A program made the translations under genes and the position numbers. This document shows, piece after piece, positions 1-12,139 of a stretch of DNA of 64,000 nt (its first letter is position 1; each line of letters opens with the position of its first letter). Source of the DNA: Mimachlamys varia (Eukaryota > Mollusca > Bivalvia > Pectinida > Pectinidae); assembly GCA_947623455.1 (NCBI GenBank), contig OX392532.1:22604792-22668791 (forward strand), read 5' to 3'. Under the pieces are notes generated by a model that had not been told where the DNA came from, did not search any database, and worked only from the letters and a program-made list of their open reading frames with translations.

Positions 1-480
1 GATGATCCCGGTAGTCGGCTGTTTCAGGGGTCAAGGCGTAATCACTTAATCTGTTGACAACTTCCTCTCGGTGATCCACCATAACATTTTTCAATGAAGA
101 TTTTTTTAGATTGACTGAAATTGTATGTTACAGTCCTGTATATATGTAGTCACGTGTGATATTTTCGGTTTGTAGGTTCTGTTGCTCACATTTAATTAAA
201 GTTATACTACAAACTGTACGTATGCCAATCTTATAATGAAAATCTGTATGTACATTTGTATGATACCGAGTACGAATTTAGATAGGATTTTAAAGAGGAC
301 TTAAGCGATGTTTATTTAATTAAATCGTACAAACAGCCCGAAAAAAAAACCACCAAAATATTAAAATAGTATAGCTTTTTCATTTTGTAAAGAGGTACAT
401 TACTGTCACAATGTCTTTTTTATCGTTTCTCATTAAAAAAAAACAATAAACCTGGTTTTTTTATTGATTGCGGAATAACA
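1..480. other. Intergenic, no gene seen
   Basis: AT-rich sequence with homopolymer runs (A8 near 343-351 and 436-446). I see no coding signal, RNA gene or clear repeat before the minisatellite at 481. Confidence 0.6.
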
Positions 481-900
481 GACTAGAGCCTCGACATTGT
501 GAGATTTACAGAGACTAGAGCCTCGACATTGTGAGATTTACAGAGAGTAGAGCCTCGACATTGTGAGATTAACATAGACTAAAGCCTCGAAATTGTGAGA
601 TTTACAGAGACTAGATCCTCGACATTGTGAGATTTACAGAGACTACAGCCTCGACATCGTGAGATTTACAGAGACTAGAGCCTCGACATTGTGAGATTTA
701 CAGAAACTAGAGCCTCGACATTGTGAGATTTACAGAGAGTAGAGCCTCGACATTGTGAGATTTACAGAAACTAGAGCCTCGACATTGTGAGATTTACAGA
801 AACTAGAACCTCGACATTGTGAGATTTACAGAGACTAGAGTCTCGACATTGTGAGATTTACAGAAACTAGAACCTCGACATTGTGAGATTTACAGAGACT
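481..900. repeat. 32-bp minisatellite, 13 copies
   Basis: Thirteen head-to-tail units start every 32 bases from 481 to 865, plus four bases of a fourteenth. The unit begins 'gactagagcctcgacattg' and ends 'tgagatttacaga'. Units differ by point changes only (for example 'aact' for 'gact'); I found no indel, so the register is exact. No coding capacity. Confidence 0.95.
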
Positions 901-3056
901 TTTAGGCCTGTATTGAATCTGATTTTCGTTGTTGATTTGTTGTAGTATAATAAGTTCAAAGTCGCCATCGTCTGTAATTTATCTTTAATTTCGAAAACTG
1001 AAAATATGCAGACCATGACGTTTGCCAGTGTTGGTAATAGTTTAACTAAAACTTGGAAGAAAATGTGCCAATTTTGTAATAAAATAAAGTTATTCTATTT
1101 GTATATCAAACATGTAGAGCATGATGATGAAAAGTTGACAATAGTTCGTGAACATCGTCTGCGAAAGAGTGTCCGAAACATATTTACAAGTTGTAGGGTT
1201 GTTCGGCTGCAGTACTAATGCACATTAGAGGTGTATTTTGCTATTGTAGTTCAGCAAAACGCCACGAGTTGTCTCTAAACTTGCTTTGATAATTCGATAA
1301 ATTTCAGTTCGAGGGTTTACATAGATTGTATAGTTTTATACATTGTTATCGTCCAGTTTCCCCACTTTCCGAAAACCACATTTTATGGATTTTAACCTAT
1401 GTATGAAGGTATCTTACAAAGGCAGTATGCTTTGTTGTAGAGGCTATCGTTCTGTATTGTATAGAAATGACAATGGATTATAATATTGACAATGTTAGTC
1501 ATCAATATAATAATATCCTTGTACGGCCTAAAGTTTGAGGCATTGATCACAGTACTAGGATTTAAAATTCAGGTTATCGTAATACAATTTAAAATGCTTT
1601 TACCGATGATGATATTAATACACGTAGCAAAGTTGTAAAACACTTCAACAATAATTCCCCATTCTCCGTGGGGTATGTAACTATTTGTACTAGACACGGA
1701 ACTTGGTCAAAACGTATGTCTACAAAACCCTGACAATGCCACTCTACCAATAATATGTTCGATTGATCCACAGAAGAACAATGCGATGTCCGGATACATT
1801 AACGATTACAGGTTACAGCCTACATGTACGTGATCTATAGTCTTTCGTGTAGTAGCCTCAAGTGAAGCTCTTCAATATTAGCAAATGCGTGTTTTATTTA
1901 ATAGAGTTGTTTCCCCTTGCTACCCTTTGGATTGTGGCAAATCTAAAATTCAGTTTTTTTAGTTTCGTACTTTTTTGTTCTGAATGTAAAAAGACAAGAG
2001 TTTCCGAAAGCGGTTTTATATGACTTATGGGAAGATACTTTCTCCGATTATCTGCTGCAGTTCTTCTAAATGTTGTGTTTGTAGAGAAACTAAGTTTAAT
2101 GACCCGTATAACAATGTATCGTAATATAGTCTCATTTGTTTGGAGTACTTCCGGTAAATCCCCTCTGACATTGTGTTAGCTGCAGCAGCGTTTAAAACAA
2201 TGGGATGTCATTTCGTTAGAGACAGGTTTGAAAGTTTACTTCTTTCAGTAATCATTTTAGACATTGGATTGTCCTGGGTTTACCTTCGGTACTTCCGGTT
2301 ATCCCTGCTTGACTCCGGATACCAACATTTTAAAGACAAGGTTATCTCATTTATTTTTTGTAGATTCATGTGTTGGGATGTCAAGGTTTTGTCTAAATTC
2401 CAAACAATGTGCTTAGTAAATTTCTTTAAAATGTTACGTGACGATTTGTCTTTCTGTTCATTTAAAAATTGACAAATACTATCAAACGTCTTTTTATATA
2501 AAAGCCATATCCCCGATCCTTCTTCATTTGATCAAGTAAAAACCAAACAAACTCAATCCATTTATGAGAGCGAGAAAACCCAGCCTATTGCCGAGTATTG
2601 TGCGTGTTAAGAGAAGCATACTATCTCTGACATTAAGGTCTCGCTTCTGTTGGAGAGAAATGTAAATAAAGAGGAAATAAAAGAGTCTACTTTTAGTGTA
2701 ACACGCCCGATATTGTATTACACATGTCTGTAAATGGAATACCAATAAACGACACACCGGAAGTAACTAGGCCATTAAGTTTTAACCCAGCAATTCAGAG
2801 GTTTTTTATCGTCGCTATACAAATTGGTCTCTTTTGATATAATAACTAATTATGCATAAAACGTGAACAATGGCAGTTGATAATAATATGGTGCAAATAT
2901 TTTATGTTCAATGGCCTTGAGTGAATGACCAATATATACTTCGATTTAACCAGACCAAATAGTTATATACAGTATATGCATGACTTTTTTTCAATTTCCA
3001 TAATTAGTTAACCAGGTGTCAACAATTTAAAGTCTAATGACTGGAGAAGACCTACA
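901..3056. other. Intergenic, no supported gene
   Basis: About 2.1 kb of AT-rich sequence. The open frames present (all under 100 codons, for example 1006-1218 and 2173-2472) lack recognisable domains, bounding splice sites or coding-like composition. No tandem repeat seen. Confidence 0.55.
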
Positions 3057-3271
3057 GGGCCCGTATTCTTGAAACTGTCCTCGTGCTCAAGCTAGCTTTC
3101 TTTTTTTTTGAGTTGTAAACATTGAAAATAACATTTGGCTATTAGTATCTTCAAATTATTTCCAGTTTTTGGCAAAATATCATTTCATTGTCAATTTATT
3201 CGGAACAAGAAATTGGGCTTGAGCACAGAATCCATGCTTGAGCATGAAATCTCTTTCATGAATACGGGTCC
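3057..3271. mobile_element. Foldback MITE-like element A
   Basis: The ends are inverted repeats of about 36 bases. The left arm starts 'gggcccgtattcttgaaac'; the reverse complement of the right arm starts 'ggacccgtattcatgaaag', and both run in to 'gctcaagc'. Length is 215 bp with no coding capacity, typical of a non-autonomous DNA element. A decayed relative appears near 15555-15785. Superfamily unknown; I did not find a clear target-site duplication. Confidence 0.75.
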
Positions 3272-3740
3272 ATGTGACGTCACTCTTTCCTTAGGTTATT
3301 TTATTCTTTTCCTCCAAAGGCGCTTAAATAACAGCGATATATGAAGGAAACATTAATTGTCAATATTGTAAGGTTAGTGGTTCGTCAGACAACTCACCAT
3401 ATATCAAACGTGTGTTACATAGAGAACTACACGTGCAATGCTCAGACGAGCTCGAGTAGACCTTTTATCCGAGAGAGCATCATACCGTACATAGTTCGTG
3501 AAAAAGTCCCACAGTCACATAAATCTGTAAGCATACATAGAAAACAGTCACAGCTATTACATTATCTTGATCATCTAAACCACTTGTGTCTTTCTCAAAA
3601 CATGATTTTGATTATCTAAACACTTTTGTTTTTAATTTTACATAATCTTGATCATCTTGACACTTTTGTTTTTCCTTTTACGTGATCTCGATCATTTAGA
3701 CCCTTGTGTCCTTCTCATCACATTATCAATCTAGTATAAC
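3272..3740. other. Intergenic, degenerate short repeats
   Basis: From about 3590 to 3720 there are three imperfect copies of a roughly 60-bp phrase with 'gatcatct' and 'cacttttgtttt' variants, directly before the 21-bp array. No gene seen. Confidence 0.4.
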
Positions 3741-4220
3741 GTATATCGGTCTATATACGGCGTTTATCCGTCTATATACTGCGTTTATCCGTCCATATAC
3801 TATGTTTATCCGTCTATATACTGCGTTTATCCGTCTATATACTGCGTTTATCCGTCCATATACTATGTTTATCCTTCATTATACTATGTTTATTCGTCTG
3901 TATATACTGCGTTTATCCGTCCATATACTGCGTTTTTCCGTCTATATACTAACTTTATCCGTCCATATACTGCGTTTGTTCGGAATATCCATCCATATAC
4001 TGCGTTTATCCGTCAATATACTGCGATTATCCGTCTACGTTTTTTCGTACATAAACTACGTTTTATCCGTCCATATACTGCGTTTATCCGTCATTATACG
4101 GCGTTTATCCGTCTATATACTGCATTTATCCGTCTATATACTACGTGTATCCGTCTATATACTGCGTTTATCCGTCATAATACTGCGTTTATCCGTCATT
4201 ATACTGCGTTTATCCGTCTT
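3741..4220. repeat. 21-bp tandem array upstream of the gene
   Basis: About 23 imperfect copies of a unit close to 'tatccgtctatatactgcgt' plus one base; some are shortened to 18-20 bases ('cattatactgcg' variants). It ends about 310 bases before the ATG at 4533, so it could lie in the promoter region or a 5' intron. Open frames across it are a repeat by-product. Confidence 0.9.
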
Positions 4221-4395
4221 TAAACTTTAAACTGTTTCTTTCAATATCCACTTGGTGTATATTTGTTTTGGGGAACATTATCATTTGTTTCCACGCGTCA
4301 TTTCCACATCGTCACAATTAGAGAAATAGGACTTGGTAATGACAATTGATGGCTATTATTCATCATAGAATAAAATATTATACAATCAAATATGT

Positions 4396-4405
4396 TATAT
4401 AAATA
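4396..4405 (+). promoter_or_regulatory. Candidate TATA box
   Basis: TATATAAATA lies about 130 bases upstream of the ATG at 4533. If used, transcription would start near 4425-4435 and the leader would be about 100 bases. In such AT-rich DNA this motif is expected by chance, so it is only a candidate. It also competes with the idea that the CDS exon begins at a splice acceptor at 4514. Confidence 0.25.
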
Positions 4406-4487
4406 CGGCATACTGATATATCTCATACTGGGTATACATAGATATGTTTGATTTCATCACCATCATTAAAGTGATGCATAAATTAAT

Positions 4488-4514
4488 TTTGTTTCTTTTT
4501 TATTGTTATTTCAG
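4488..4514 (+). promoter_or_regulatory. Candidate 3' splice acceptor of a 5'-UTR intron
   Basis: A strong pyrimidine tract (mostly T and C) ends in 'ttatttcag' at 4514, 18 bases before the ATG. It matches an animal 3' splice site well and suggests an upstream non-coding exon. No partner donor is certain; one may lie further upstream, even beyond the 21-bp array. Confidence 0.5.
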
Positions 4515-4532
4515 ATTGACACCAGATCGACA

Positions 4533-6599
4533 ATGAAGACAGCAATGATCACAGCGTACGCCCTACTGACCTTGACCTTGATGGGCTCTGCGCATGCTGA
4601 CTGTGTATTTCCGTTTTACATTACAAATATTCCTTTGTATTATGAAATCGCAGCGAGCAAGTCAGTGAGGACAAAAATATTATTCACAAATTACGAAGTG
4701 ACTTTTATTTGGCAACAGTTGCCAAGTGATTACGTCATCAAAAGTATGACGTATGATTGTGAAGAAATGGCAGAAATGAATAAATTCATTTTGAAATCAT
4801 TTGATGATGACGGAATCATGTCGTATAAGTGTTTGGAAATCATCGAACGGAGTAAATCAATCATGCAGTTTCGAGAGTCCAAAAGTCAACCGACGAAATC
4901 CTCCTCCCTATGTGACCCAGTGAACCTCGTTTTGGACCCGTGGCTCGTTGTGTCCTATCACGACATAGATTCGGACTATTCGCCTTGCCCATTGAACGCT
5001 GGGTACAACATGAAAATTGCTGACGGTAGCGGTAATGATCATGGCTGTAACTTCATGGACCTACCTATGCGGTTCGAGAGCGATTGTTTAGCAGGAGAAG
5101 GAATGGTTTTGAATTTTCGTAAACACGAATGTACTAGTTTCCTTTCCACGGAAATTCTGCAGAAAACTGTCTGTGTTACGCACTGGGTCCAAGGGAACTT
5201 TATGTTTACGATAGTCCGGAAACACGAGAGTGGGGATATTTGGTGTTTACGATTCCCCAGTCGGAGATTAGGAAAAAACGTCAAAGTGGAACTATTTACT
5301 GATATCATATGTCCAGACGATTCACCCTCAAATCATAACGTCAAATTCTTCACCCTTTATCTCGAAAAAGTTGTCCAGATGGAACTGTGTGCGGATGAAT
5401 ACTCTCAGTGCTCGCGCAAACCCTGTACGTCATATATTCGTGATCAGTGCCACAAATCTTGCGGGAAATGTAAGGTCGACGAACCTCTACCAATATGTTC
5501 GTTTCCAAGGCGATTTCGTGGAGAATGGTATCTAGGAAGCTCTCAAACCGAAAACGTAAATATTTCCGAGTCTGTTATGCAAATTGGATCAATTGGACAT
5601 TTCAAGTGTGTCGCTTTTGCAGATTCACCACCATCCAAAGAACGAATATACACGACAATATCACTGTTTGAAAATGGCTGCCGACCACGATACACTTGTT
5701 TGGATTTAAAACGGATTAGTCCGTCCGTAATTGGGTTTTCTATTAGTCAGAGTTTTGTGTGGCCCCTCAATAATGACAGGCCCGGTGAATCGATCTGCAA
5801 CAAGGAAAGGTTTGAACCTGACGATGAGCCTATCGGTGATAAATACCGATCGTTTCCGAACGCAGCAAAGCCAATACTTCCGGTTTCTCGGAACCTTGTG
5901 CCAACACAGTGCCATCTAAAATACGTACAAGATTATTATGTACAGATTAAAAGCGAAGGCGGATGCAGAGGCAGAATGTATCAAGATTGTAAAAATTCAT
6001 CACTCTTACGAATGGAGTTCAACAGATGTCGAGGGCAACAAGAACCGTTGAATTTCATGTGCGTCGCAACTTTCAAAGGAAGATATTGGGAGAAACTACT
6101 AATTCTGGTCAATCTTAACAATCTTTACGACTCTAAGTGCCTGGCGTTTACGTCTCTGAAGCCCACGGAGGCCCTAATGCTACATTCTAGTCAGTGTGAT
6201 ATGTACGCCTGGTCGTATTACGACGCATCCATACGCTCCGCCTACATGCATTTCCAACTCGAACAGAAAGATGAGACTTGTATGGATATACCATTCCCGA
6301 CTACGACAGTACTTCCGGCCATATCAGAAGCAAACAAAATGGTGGAGGACACGTCTCGGTCGGATAAAAAGTTACCGAACCCCTCCTTAATGAGAGACGG
6401 CGTACCTACTCCGACGTACAACGTTCCGAGTAAATCAGGTGATTCTAAACCTTCCTCCAAAAATCCCGGAGGTTTGAATAAAGGGGAGGTAATAAGTGAC
6501 TCAGAAAATAGTGCGCAAAGACATGTAATGTCAGTGACGTCATTATTAGTAAGTTTTAATGTAGCTGTATTTATTTTTAGTTTTAGATTTGGAGATTAA
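4533..6599 (+). CDS. Secreted, probably GPI-anchored cysteine-rich protein with ShKT-like domain (DUF7042/7043/7044-like)
   Basis: An uninterrupted frame of 688 codons. I chose the ATG at 4533 because it directly begins a signal peptide (residues 1-22, hydrophobic core 'LLTLTLMG', cleavage after AHA). Residues 24-262 form a cysteine-rich module starting CVFP; 286-313 is a six-cysteine ShKT-like domain (Cys 286, 293, 298, 306, 310, 313); 322-545 is a second module starting CSFPRRFRGEWYLG. The CxFP starts, 'YxCL' motifs and 'DC..C..CV' blocks resemble the DUF7042-7045 family of invertebrate extracellular proteins (from memory, unsearched). Residues 589-660 are a Ser/Pro-rich linker, and 665-684 a hydrophobic tail with four residues after it, which suggests a GPI signal with a possible omega site near Asn659/Ser660. 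Asn343 and Asn488 lie in N-glycosylation sequons. Coding is in one exon; function is unknown, likely cell-surface or matrix. ShKT-like domains also occur in toxins and proteases, but no protease domain is present. Confidence 0.9.
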   Translation: MKTAMITAYALLTLTLMGSAHADCVFPFYITNIPLYYEIAASKSVRTKILFTNYEVTFIWQQLPSDYVIKSMTYDCEEMAEMNKFILKSFDDDGIMSYKCLEIIERSKSIMQFRESKSQPTKSSSLCDPVNLVLDPWLVVSYHDIDSDYSPCPLNAGYNMKIADGSGNDHGCNFMDLPMRFESDCLAGEGMVLNFRKHECTSFLSTEILQKTVCVTHWVQGNFMFTIVRKHESGDIWCLRFPSRRLGKNVKVELFTDIICPDDSPSNHNVKFFTLYLEKVVQMELCADEYSQCSRKPCTSYIRDQCHKSCGKCKVDEPLPICSFPRRFRGEWYLGSSQTENVNISESVMQIGSIGHFKCVAFADSPPSKERIYTTISLFENGCRPRYTCLDLKRISPSVIGFSISQSFVWPLNNDRPGESICNKERFEPDDEPIGDKYRSFPNAAKPILPVSRNLVPTQCHLKYVQDYYVQIKSEGGCRGRMYQDCKNSSLLRMEFNRCRGQQEPLNFMCVATFKGRYWEKLLILVNLNNLYDSKCLAFTSLKPTEALMLHSSQCDMYAWSYYDASIRSAYMHFQLEQKDETCMDIPFPTTTVLPAISEANKMVEDTSRSDKKLPNPSLMRDGVPTPTYNVPSKSGDSKPSSKNPGGLNKGEVISDSENSAQRHVMSVTSLLVSFNVAVFIFSFRFGD

Positions 6600-6765
6600 G
6601 GATTATAGAGAAATCTGAAATATGATAACTTATGTATTGTTTTTGTTCATACTTCATGCCTGTATAAAAACTCAAAAGAGTTTCCGAATCCTGTTAGAGG
6701 GATATATCATAAGACATGTCTTTATACACGTCACATTCATATTTCATTCAGATATTATTTGAAAT
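6600..6765 (+). other. 3' UTR of the secreted-protein gene
   Basis: AT-rich sequence between the TAA stop (6597-6599) and the AATAAA at 6766. I infer it is the 3' UTR; no transcript evidence is available. Confidence 0.5.
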
Positions 6766-6771
6766 AATAAA
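6766..6771 (+). terminator. Polyadenylation signal AATAAA
   Basis: Canonical hexamer 167 bases after the stop codon, followed by T-rich sequence. It is the first canonical AATAAA after the CDS. Cleavage would be expected about 10-30 bases downstream. Confidence 0.55.
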
Positions 6772-6784
6772 TATTTTTTCAAAC

Positions 6785-9700
6785 CTTGCTAATAAGCCCA
6801 CAGTCTTCAGGTGCTGGGCTGTTCAAATCGTCTGTGGGCCGTGTTCTGTCCTCAAACGGTTCTTGTTGTCGGTATCTGTTCCTATAGGTTTCCCTTGATC
6901 CCTGCATGGTTGTGCCTTTTGATTTTGGGGTGATCAGTAAAACAAAATGGCTGACAAGTTACCATCTTTGATTTTGCAGGTTGTGACTAGTTGTGTTGTT
7001 TCTTAAAAGAAATTCCGAAATTTCAACTTTTATAGAAGTTTTGAAGATCAATCAATAGTGCGCGCCAATATCCTTCCTAATCTCTTTTTGCGAAATCATA
7101 TATCTAACTAAATGGAACTTTTCTTGTGTTGCCATGCGACAAGAGTAGCATAGGCATCATTCCATGACCGGAATTGACTCTAGATGCTACAATCGAATAC
7201 GGACTCATTGGAAATACCGTAAACCGAAAGATATAACGGAAAAGTCCGAATGGTTCTGTACATTTGTGGTGTAATTTCACTGTTAGACTCGCATTACACA
7301 TTTATTTTCTTTTTTTTTTATTTACTCTATGAAGATTCTTAGCAGACGTTATACCCATGTACAAATTTAAACATTGCCGTCTCATTCAGAATGGCTGTTA
7401 ACGGACTGATGTTCGATAAGATATTTGCTTGGGTTACAATGTGTATACATTTAGTTTCGCATTTCTTTCCTTTTCCGGTGAAGTATCCCCATCAGATCAC
7501 GTGCTATAAACCGCTTCCTACTTCAGTTTTTTATGTGTTTGTACACGATACTGATATCAAACTCTCCCCTTTGCCGTTTCCTTGGAAATAAATCTAGAGT
7601 TTCGTGCTCGGCGGGTTCTGTTCGTTTCCTGTTTAGAGAAACTGGAGATGTTTGGTTCTTGGGGTTTATGGGTTCCCCTAGAGAAGATATCGGTCTGATG
7701 GAAATACAAGTATCGATTGAATAGGAGATTGACTGGAGACTGTGACGCTGATTTAGAATAAGGCTATATTAAAAAATAAAAAAAGTAAATTCAAAGAAGA
7801 ACCGGGATACTTTGAGGTTACACAATCAACACTGAGGAAACTGCATATTGTATGAAATACAAAGTGTTTTCTGAAGTTTATACCATATTAATCCAAACTT
7901 GATATCCTCGTCTTAACTCTAAAAAAAACACCACAAAAACCCCCAACAAAACAAGCAAAACAAAAAATACACACACTTAATTTTGAATTTCTTAATCAAA
8001 ACATTCAAAACATTACTTTGCACTTTTGTTTAGAAAGATATACAATTATTGTTCGGACTTTGACACAAGAGATAATGTATTTCGTTGGCTGACTGATTGC
8101 AAATGACAAGATATGTATGCAGTAACAAAAACGTACTTGTCATATTAATAGAAGATACATGGGTACAGGAAATATTCATCAGATTATCAGTTCTTTCTCA
8201 GCTCTATCATAGGGGAGCAATACAGTCTGTCACAAGATACCGCGTCAATAGAAAACACCGATATCCCATTACATCTGATACTTCTACCGAAAATTGGTCA
8301 CCATGTTTTAACATTGGGTTTTTGCAATCAATTGAAATACAAAGATAATTTTATCAAGCTTCGCGTGTCACTCAGGAGATTTTGTATGATCGAGCTGATG
8401 GGTATAGATCTGCAATCTGTCAGTGGTACAGTTCTTAATTGAAGTTCACTTTTTCAAAACACTAAGTAACAACAAAATACGTCTCTTGCCGCATTCGAGA
8501 AAAATTATAATTAGCTTTTGGGGATTAAAAGTCTGCCTTTTCTTGTGACAAATCAACATTTTAGCTGACTGAAAATGAACATGCACGGTTTCTTTCTCCA
8601 TGACAACGTAATCTCGCCAGCATTGCTCGTTGCTATTGGCTACTACTACGCGTGTCTTCTGTCGCCAGCTCGACTACAAAAACCTATTTTGATCGAAATG
8701 ATTTGGACATTGTCACTCAATTTACAGCGCTAAATACGAGGGGAGAGACAGAATCACAGGAAATGGGCGGCATTTTTACTATTGATATCTCGTTGTCTGC
8801 TCACGTCACCCACGAGATCCCAAAGACTAATTTCCGGAAATCCTTACCGCTATATTGGTTCGGTGGATTATTATCCGACCATCGTCTCATTTCAAATGCA
8901 TTGGCATGTCATTCGGGGAAGCTAATCTTTTCAATTCTTTTTGTTTTAGATCAATCTTTCCAGTAGCGGGTAATCTGATTATATTCCGTCAATGATCGTC
9001 ATTTTGTATAATTCGATGAAATGATACTTCCTTGGCTTTGATTGTATGCCATTTTTTTGTATTTTTAACCTGTTTTCGTATTAACTGTAAGTGCCAAAGG
9101 TCGAATTTCTCTACCATGTAATCCTGTTTGTTTTTGTATCTCCCCCTCTCCCACAGAAAAAAACTGTTCGGTCTGCCGATGTCTGAACCCTACAAGACAA
9201 AAATAATTAATTACCATAGGTACATGTACATTTTATTTATTGAAATTTGACGTATTAATTTAATTATAAGGCAAAAACATCGTGTATCACAATATTCAAA
9301 AGTCTGTATATTGTTTCACTGTATTTCACGTAGTACGCATATTTTATATAATAATTTCAAATTTACAAAATTACGAACTTTAACAACATAATTGTTTTTA
9401 ATGCAATCAGAAATAACGTAAATTCATTTTTGTAATATGTTTATGTTTAACTGATTAGCTTCTTTAAGTATTGTTATTTTAATTACAGAGAGCATTTCGA
9501 ATCGCATAGCTTACCTATTCGTCATCACAAATTTAAATGTTACATGTATCCTCGGGCGCCATTAGTTTAATAAACTTAAAAAAACAACTAAATGTCTGAA
9601 GGCTTAATTAACGCATACAATTACCCGCTGTTGCTTTTGTACGAAACGACCCGTATATCGATTTTGTTGTATCGGTTTTAATACAAAAAATCAATTCTTT

Positions 9701-11037
9701 ACTATCTTGAGTTCCATGTCGATCCCTAACGAACTGAATTACAAAAAAGTTCATCAATAAAACTGAAACTGTTTAATGGCTACTTATATATTAGAAACTT
9801 CACCAATTAATTTTGTTTCACACACAGTCAAATATTCATCTAAACTAGCAAGAGATTTTGTTATAAAGCTCAGAACAAGATTATTGATCAACTTGTCAAT
9901 CAATCAAGATTGGTTGATTGATTGATCGATTGATCGATCAATGAACTGATATGATTGGTTGATGCTTCACCATTATGTATCTGCCAACAGTCAAAATTTG
10001 CATAATCAAAAGATAAATCATCGAAAAATAATAAGACGCGTCTTTTCTTGGAACTATTTTAGAATCTCTTTGCTAAGTTTCTAGTTTCTTAAGAAATACT
10101 TACGTAGCTACATGTATCAACATACATTTACTTCAATAGCATAGTTTGTTTATACACAATAATACAATAAAATTGACAATAAAGATAATGATATATTTAC
10201 AATGTCACTAATACTACAGTGAATGCCATTGTCTTTGGAACCATCGAGGTCCTTCAAAATGCCGAACAAGTGTGGAGTTAGAGTTTAAATCTAAAATACG
10301 AAATGTTTGTATTAATATTTGCATTTGAGTTCGTATGTTATTTTAAGAATTACCATGTTATTACATTTATTCCTACGATATTTCATGTTGTTTTATAACG
10401 TATTATCTGGATTGAAAGGTTAGTACATGGTCCTACAGTATATCATTTATATTTCGAAAGGACCATGTTATCATTATTATATGCGAGTAACTTATTTTCA
10501 TGTTTATTATTAATGAACAAACTATCGCGTTTATATTCGCAATGAATACAGTATCGCCTTTATTAAGACGGTTCAGATATACATACATTTGGAAGAGTAA
10601 CGTTATACACATAAATATAATTTCTTTGTTTTATGTATTTCAATCAGTGTGCACATTGCTTTATAACAGAAATAGTAAACGCTTTATAGAAATTGTTATA
10701 TAATTTTGTAAATTACAAAATCATGTTGTATATATATCGACAGTGCAATAGGGACAGTGTGTATGTAAGTTATAGAATATGGTGTGTGTTTGAATACAGT
10801 TACGTTTTTATCTCTCGTATATCTTCAATTACAAGACAATTTTTGTTAAAAGTTACAATGTAATATGACGTCAACTATCGTGTGACATAGTGACATTGGT
10901 ATTTGCCAGTCAACATTTTGTTCTCGATGTTAAAAAGGAAAATCAAATGAAGAGATGTACAATTGAATTTTATTTATTCGGAATATATTATAACATTTGT
11001 GATAGGAAAAACACATTTAATGGTTTTCAACTTTTCA
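6785..11037. other. Intergenic, no supported gene
   Basis: About 4.2 kb. 'gcccacag' (about 6797) pairs with 'ctgtgggc' (about 6831) as a small hairpin. 9890-9950 is a low-complexity self-complementary stretch of TTGA/TCAA motifs. 7920-7975 is A/C-rich. Open frames here (for example 8097-8348 and 8652-8966) have no recognised domain and no convincing exon borders, so I do not call them genes. Confidence 0.5.
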
Positions 11038-11196
11038 GAAACCTGGCCCCAGGATCATGAAACAATCTTAAGTCTAAATTTGTCTGAACTTTTGACTTAA
11101 CCAATCACAATTAGTGTTACGGAAAGTAACGTCATATGTGATTGGCTAAGCACAAACTTAAGTCTAAGATTGTTTTATGATCTCGGGGCCTGGTTT
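11038..11196. mobile_element. Foldback MITE-like element B
   Basis: About 44-base inverted ends. The left arm reads 'aaacctggccccaggatcat'; the reverse complement of the right arm reads 'aaaccaggccccgagatcat', and both continue through 'acaatctta' to 'tttg'. Total is 159 bp with a 70-bp centre and no coding capacity. Confidence 0.85.
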
Positions 11197-12139
11197 AATA
11201 TCACGTTATGGTGTTTTTTATAAGCTGAGAACTTTGAATATTCTTTAAATGATTTGATCTATTCAACAATCGTTTATAATTAGCCAAACAAGTACACTTG
11301 TTCTGAATTTCTTTATCCTTAATTCAAAAAGTTAATGTATTAAACATACTGATGAGGCTGAAATGTTTGAATTTTTTTTATAAAGATCGAACCACTCGCT
11401 ATGTTGTTAACGATCAGTTGAATTAATTATCATTTTCAACATTTTCTCTTCTAAAATTGCTCGTGTAAATTCAATATTTTTATTTGTTACTTCAAAAACA
11501 TGATTATATCAAGTCTTTATTCAAATTAGTTGATTATTATAACATGTAAATATTAGCACACAAAGTACATACATTGTATATGTACATGAATATACAGCTT
11601 TCATGTCAACTATTTCATTTGAATGTTCATCTGATAACTAAATAATATGGTTTTATATGCTATTTATAATGCTTTCATCATTTATAAAGGTATATAGCTT
11701 TTGTTACAATGGACACAAATTATCTGTTTCACTATTTTCACAAATTATGTATGTTTTTCTGTATTTAAGGCTATATGTTACATTACATTGATCAATCTCC
11801 CATCAGAGAGTTTCACACTAGGATACACGGCAGATAACTCTAGCCTTTCAAAGGGTGGAGAGTAATGTAGCATATAGCCTTAATGAAACGTTTTTTTATC
11901 GTGACGAATTCGTGTACTATGCGTGCGAAGTTTTGTATTTGTATAAAGCTTTATTTATTTATTGATTTATCTATGTTATTGTTTGTATATTTCACTTTTG
12001 TAACACGTATGCTGTTTGGAAGTGACAAAGTGCTATTAAAGGTGTATGCTATATTATGTGTTAGTGTTTTATATACAGTATTCATCAGAGAGTTCCCACG
12101 GACAACATCAATTTACACCCTGTATACACTGTAAATAAC
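11197..12139. other. Intergenic, no supported gene
   Basis: AT-rich. The phrase 'aaggctatatgttacattac' (11768) is mirrored on the opposite strand at about 11863-11882 ('aatgtagcatatagcctt'), so about 115 bp here may be another small foldback element. The 83-codon frame at 11883-12134 has no recognisable domain. Confidence 0.45.

Noticed and set aside
6947..6980. Possible first coding exon (MADKLPSLILQ then a CAG/GT donor)
   Set aside because: Eleven codons with a chance-level donor and no following exon; 'aaaatggctgac' type phrases are frequent in such DNA.
11349..11370. CTGATGAG followed by GAAA, a possible hammerhead
   Set aside because: Only a few bases separate the two core motifs, no stem II can form, and no U-H cleavage site with stems I and III is present.
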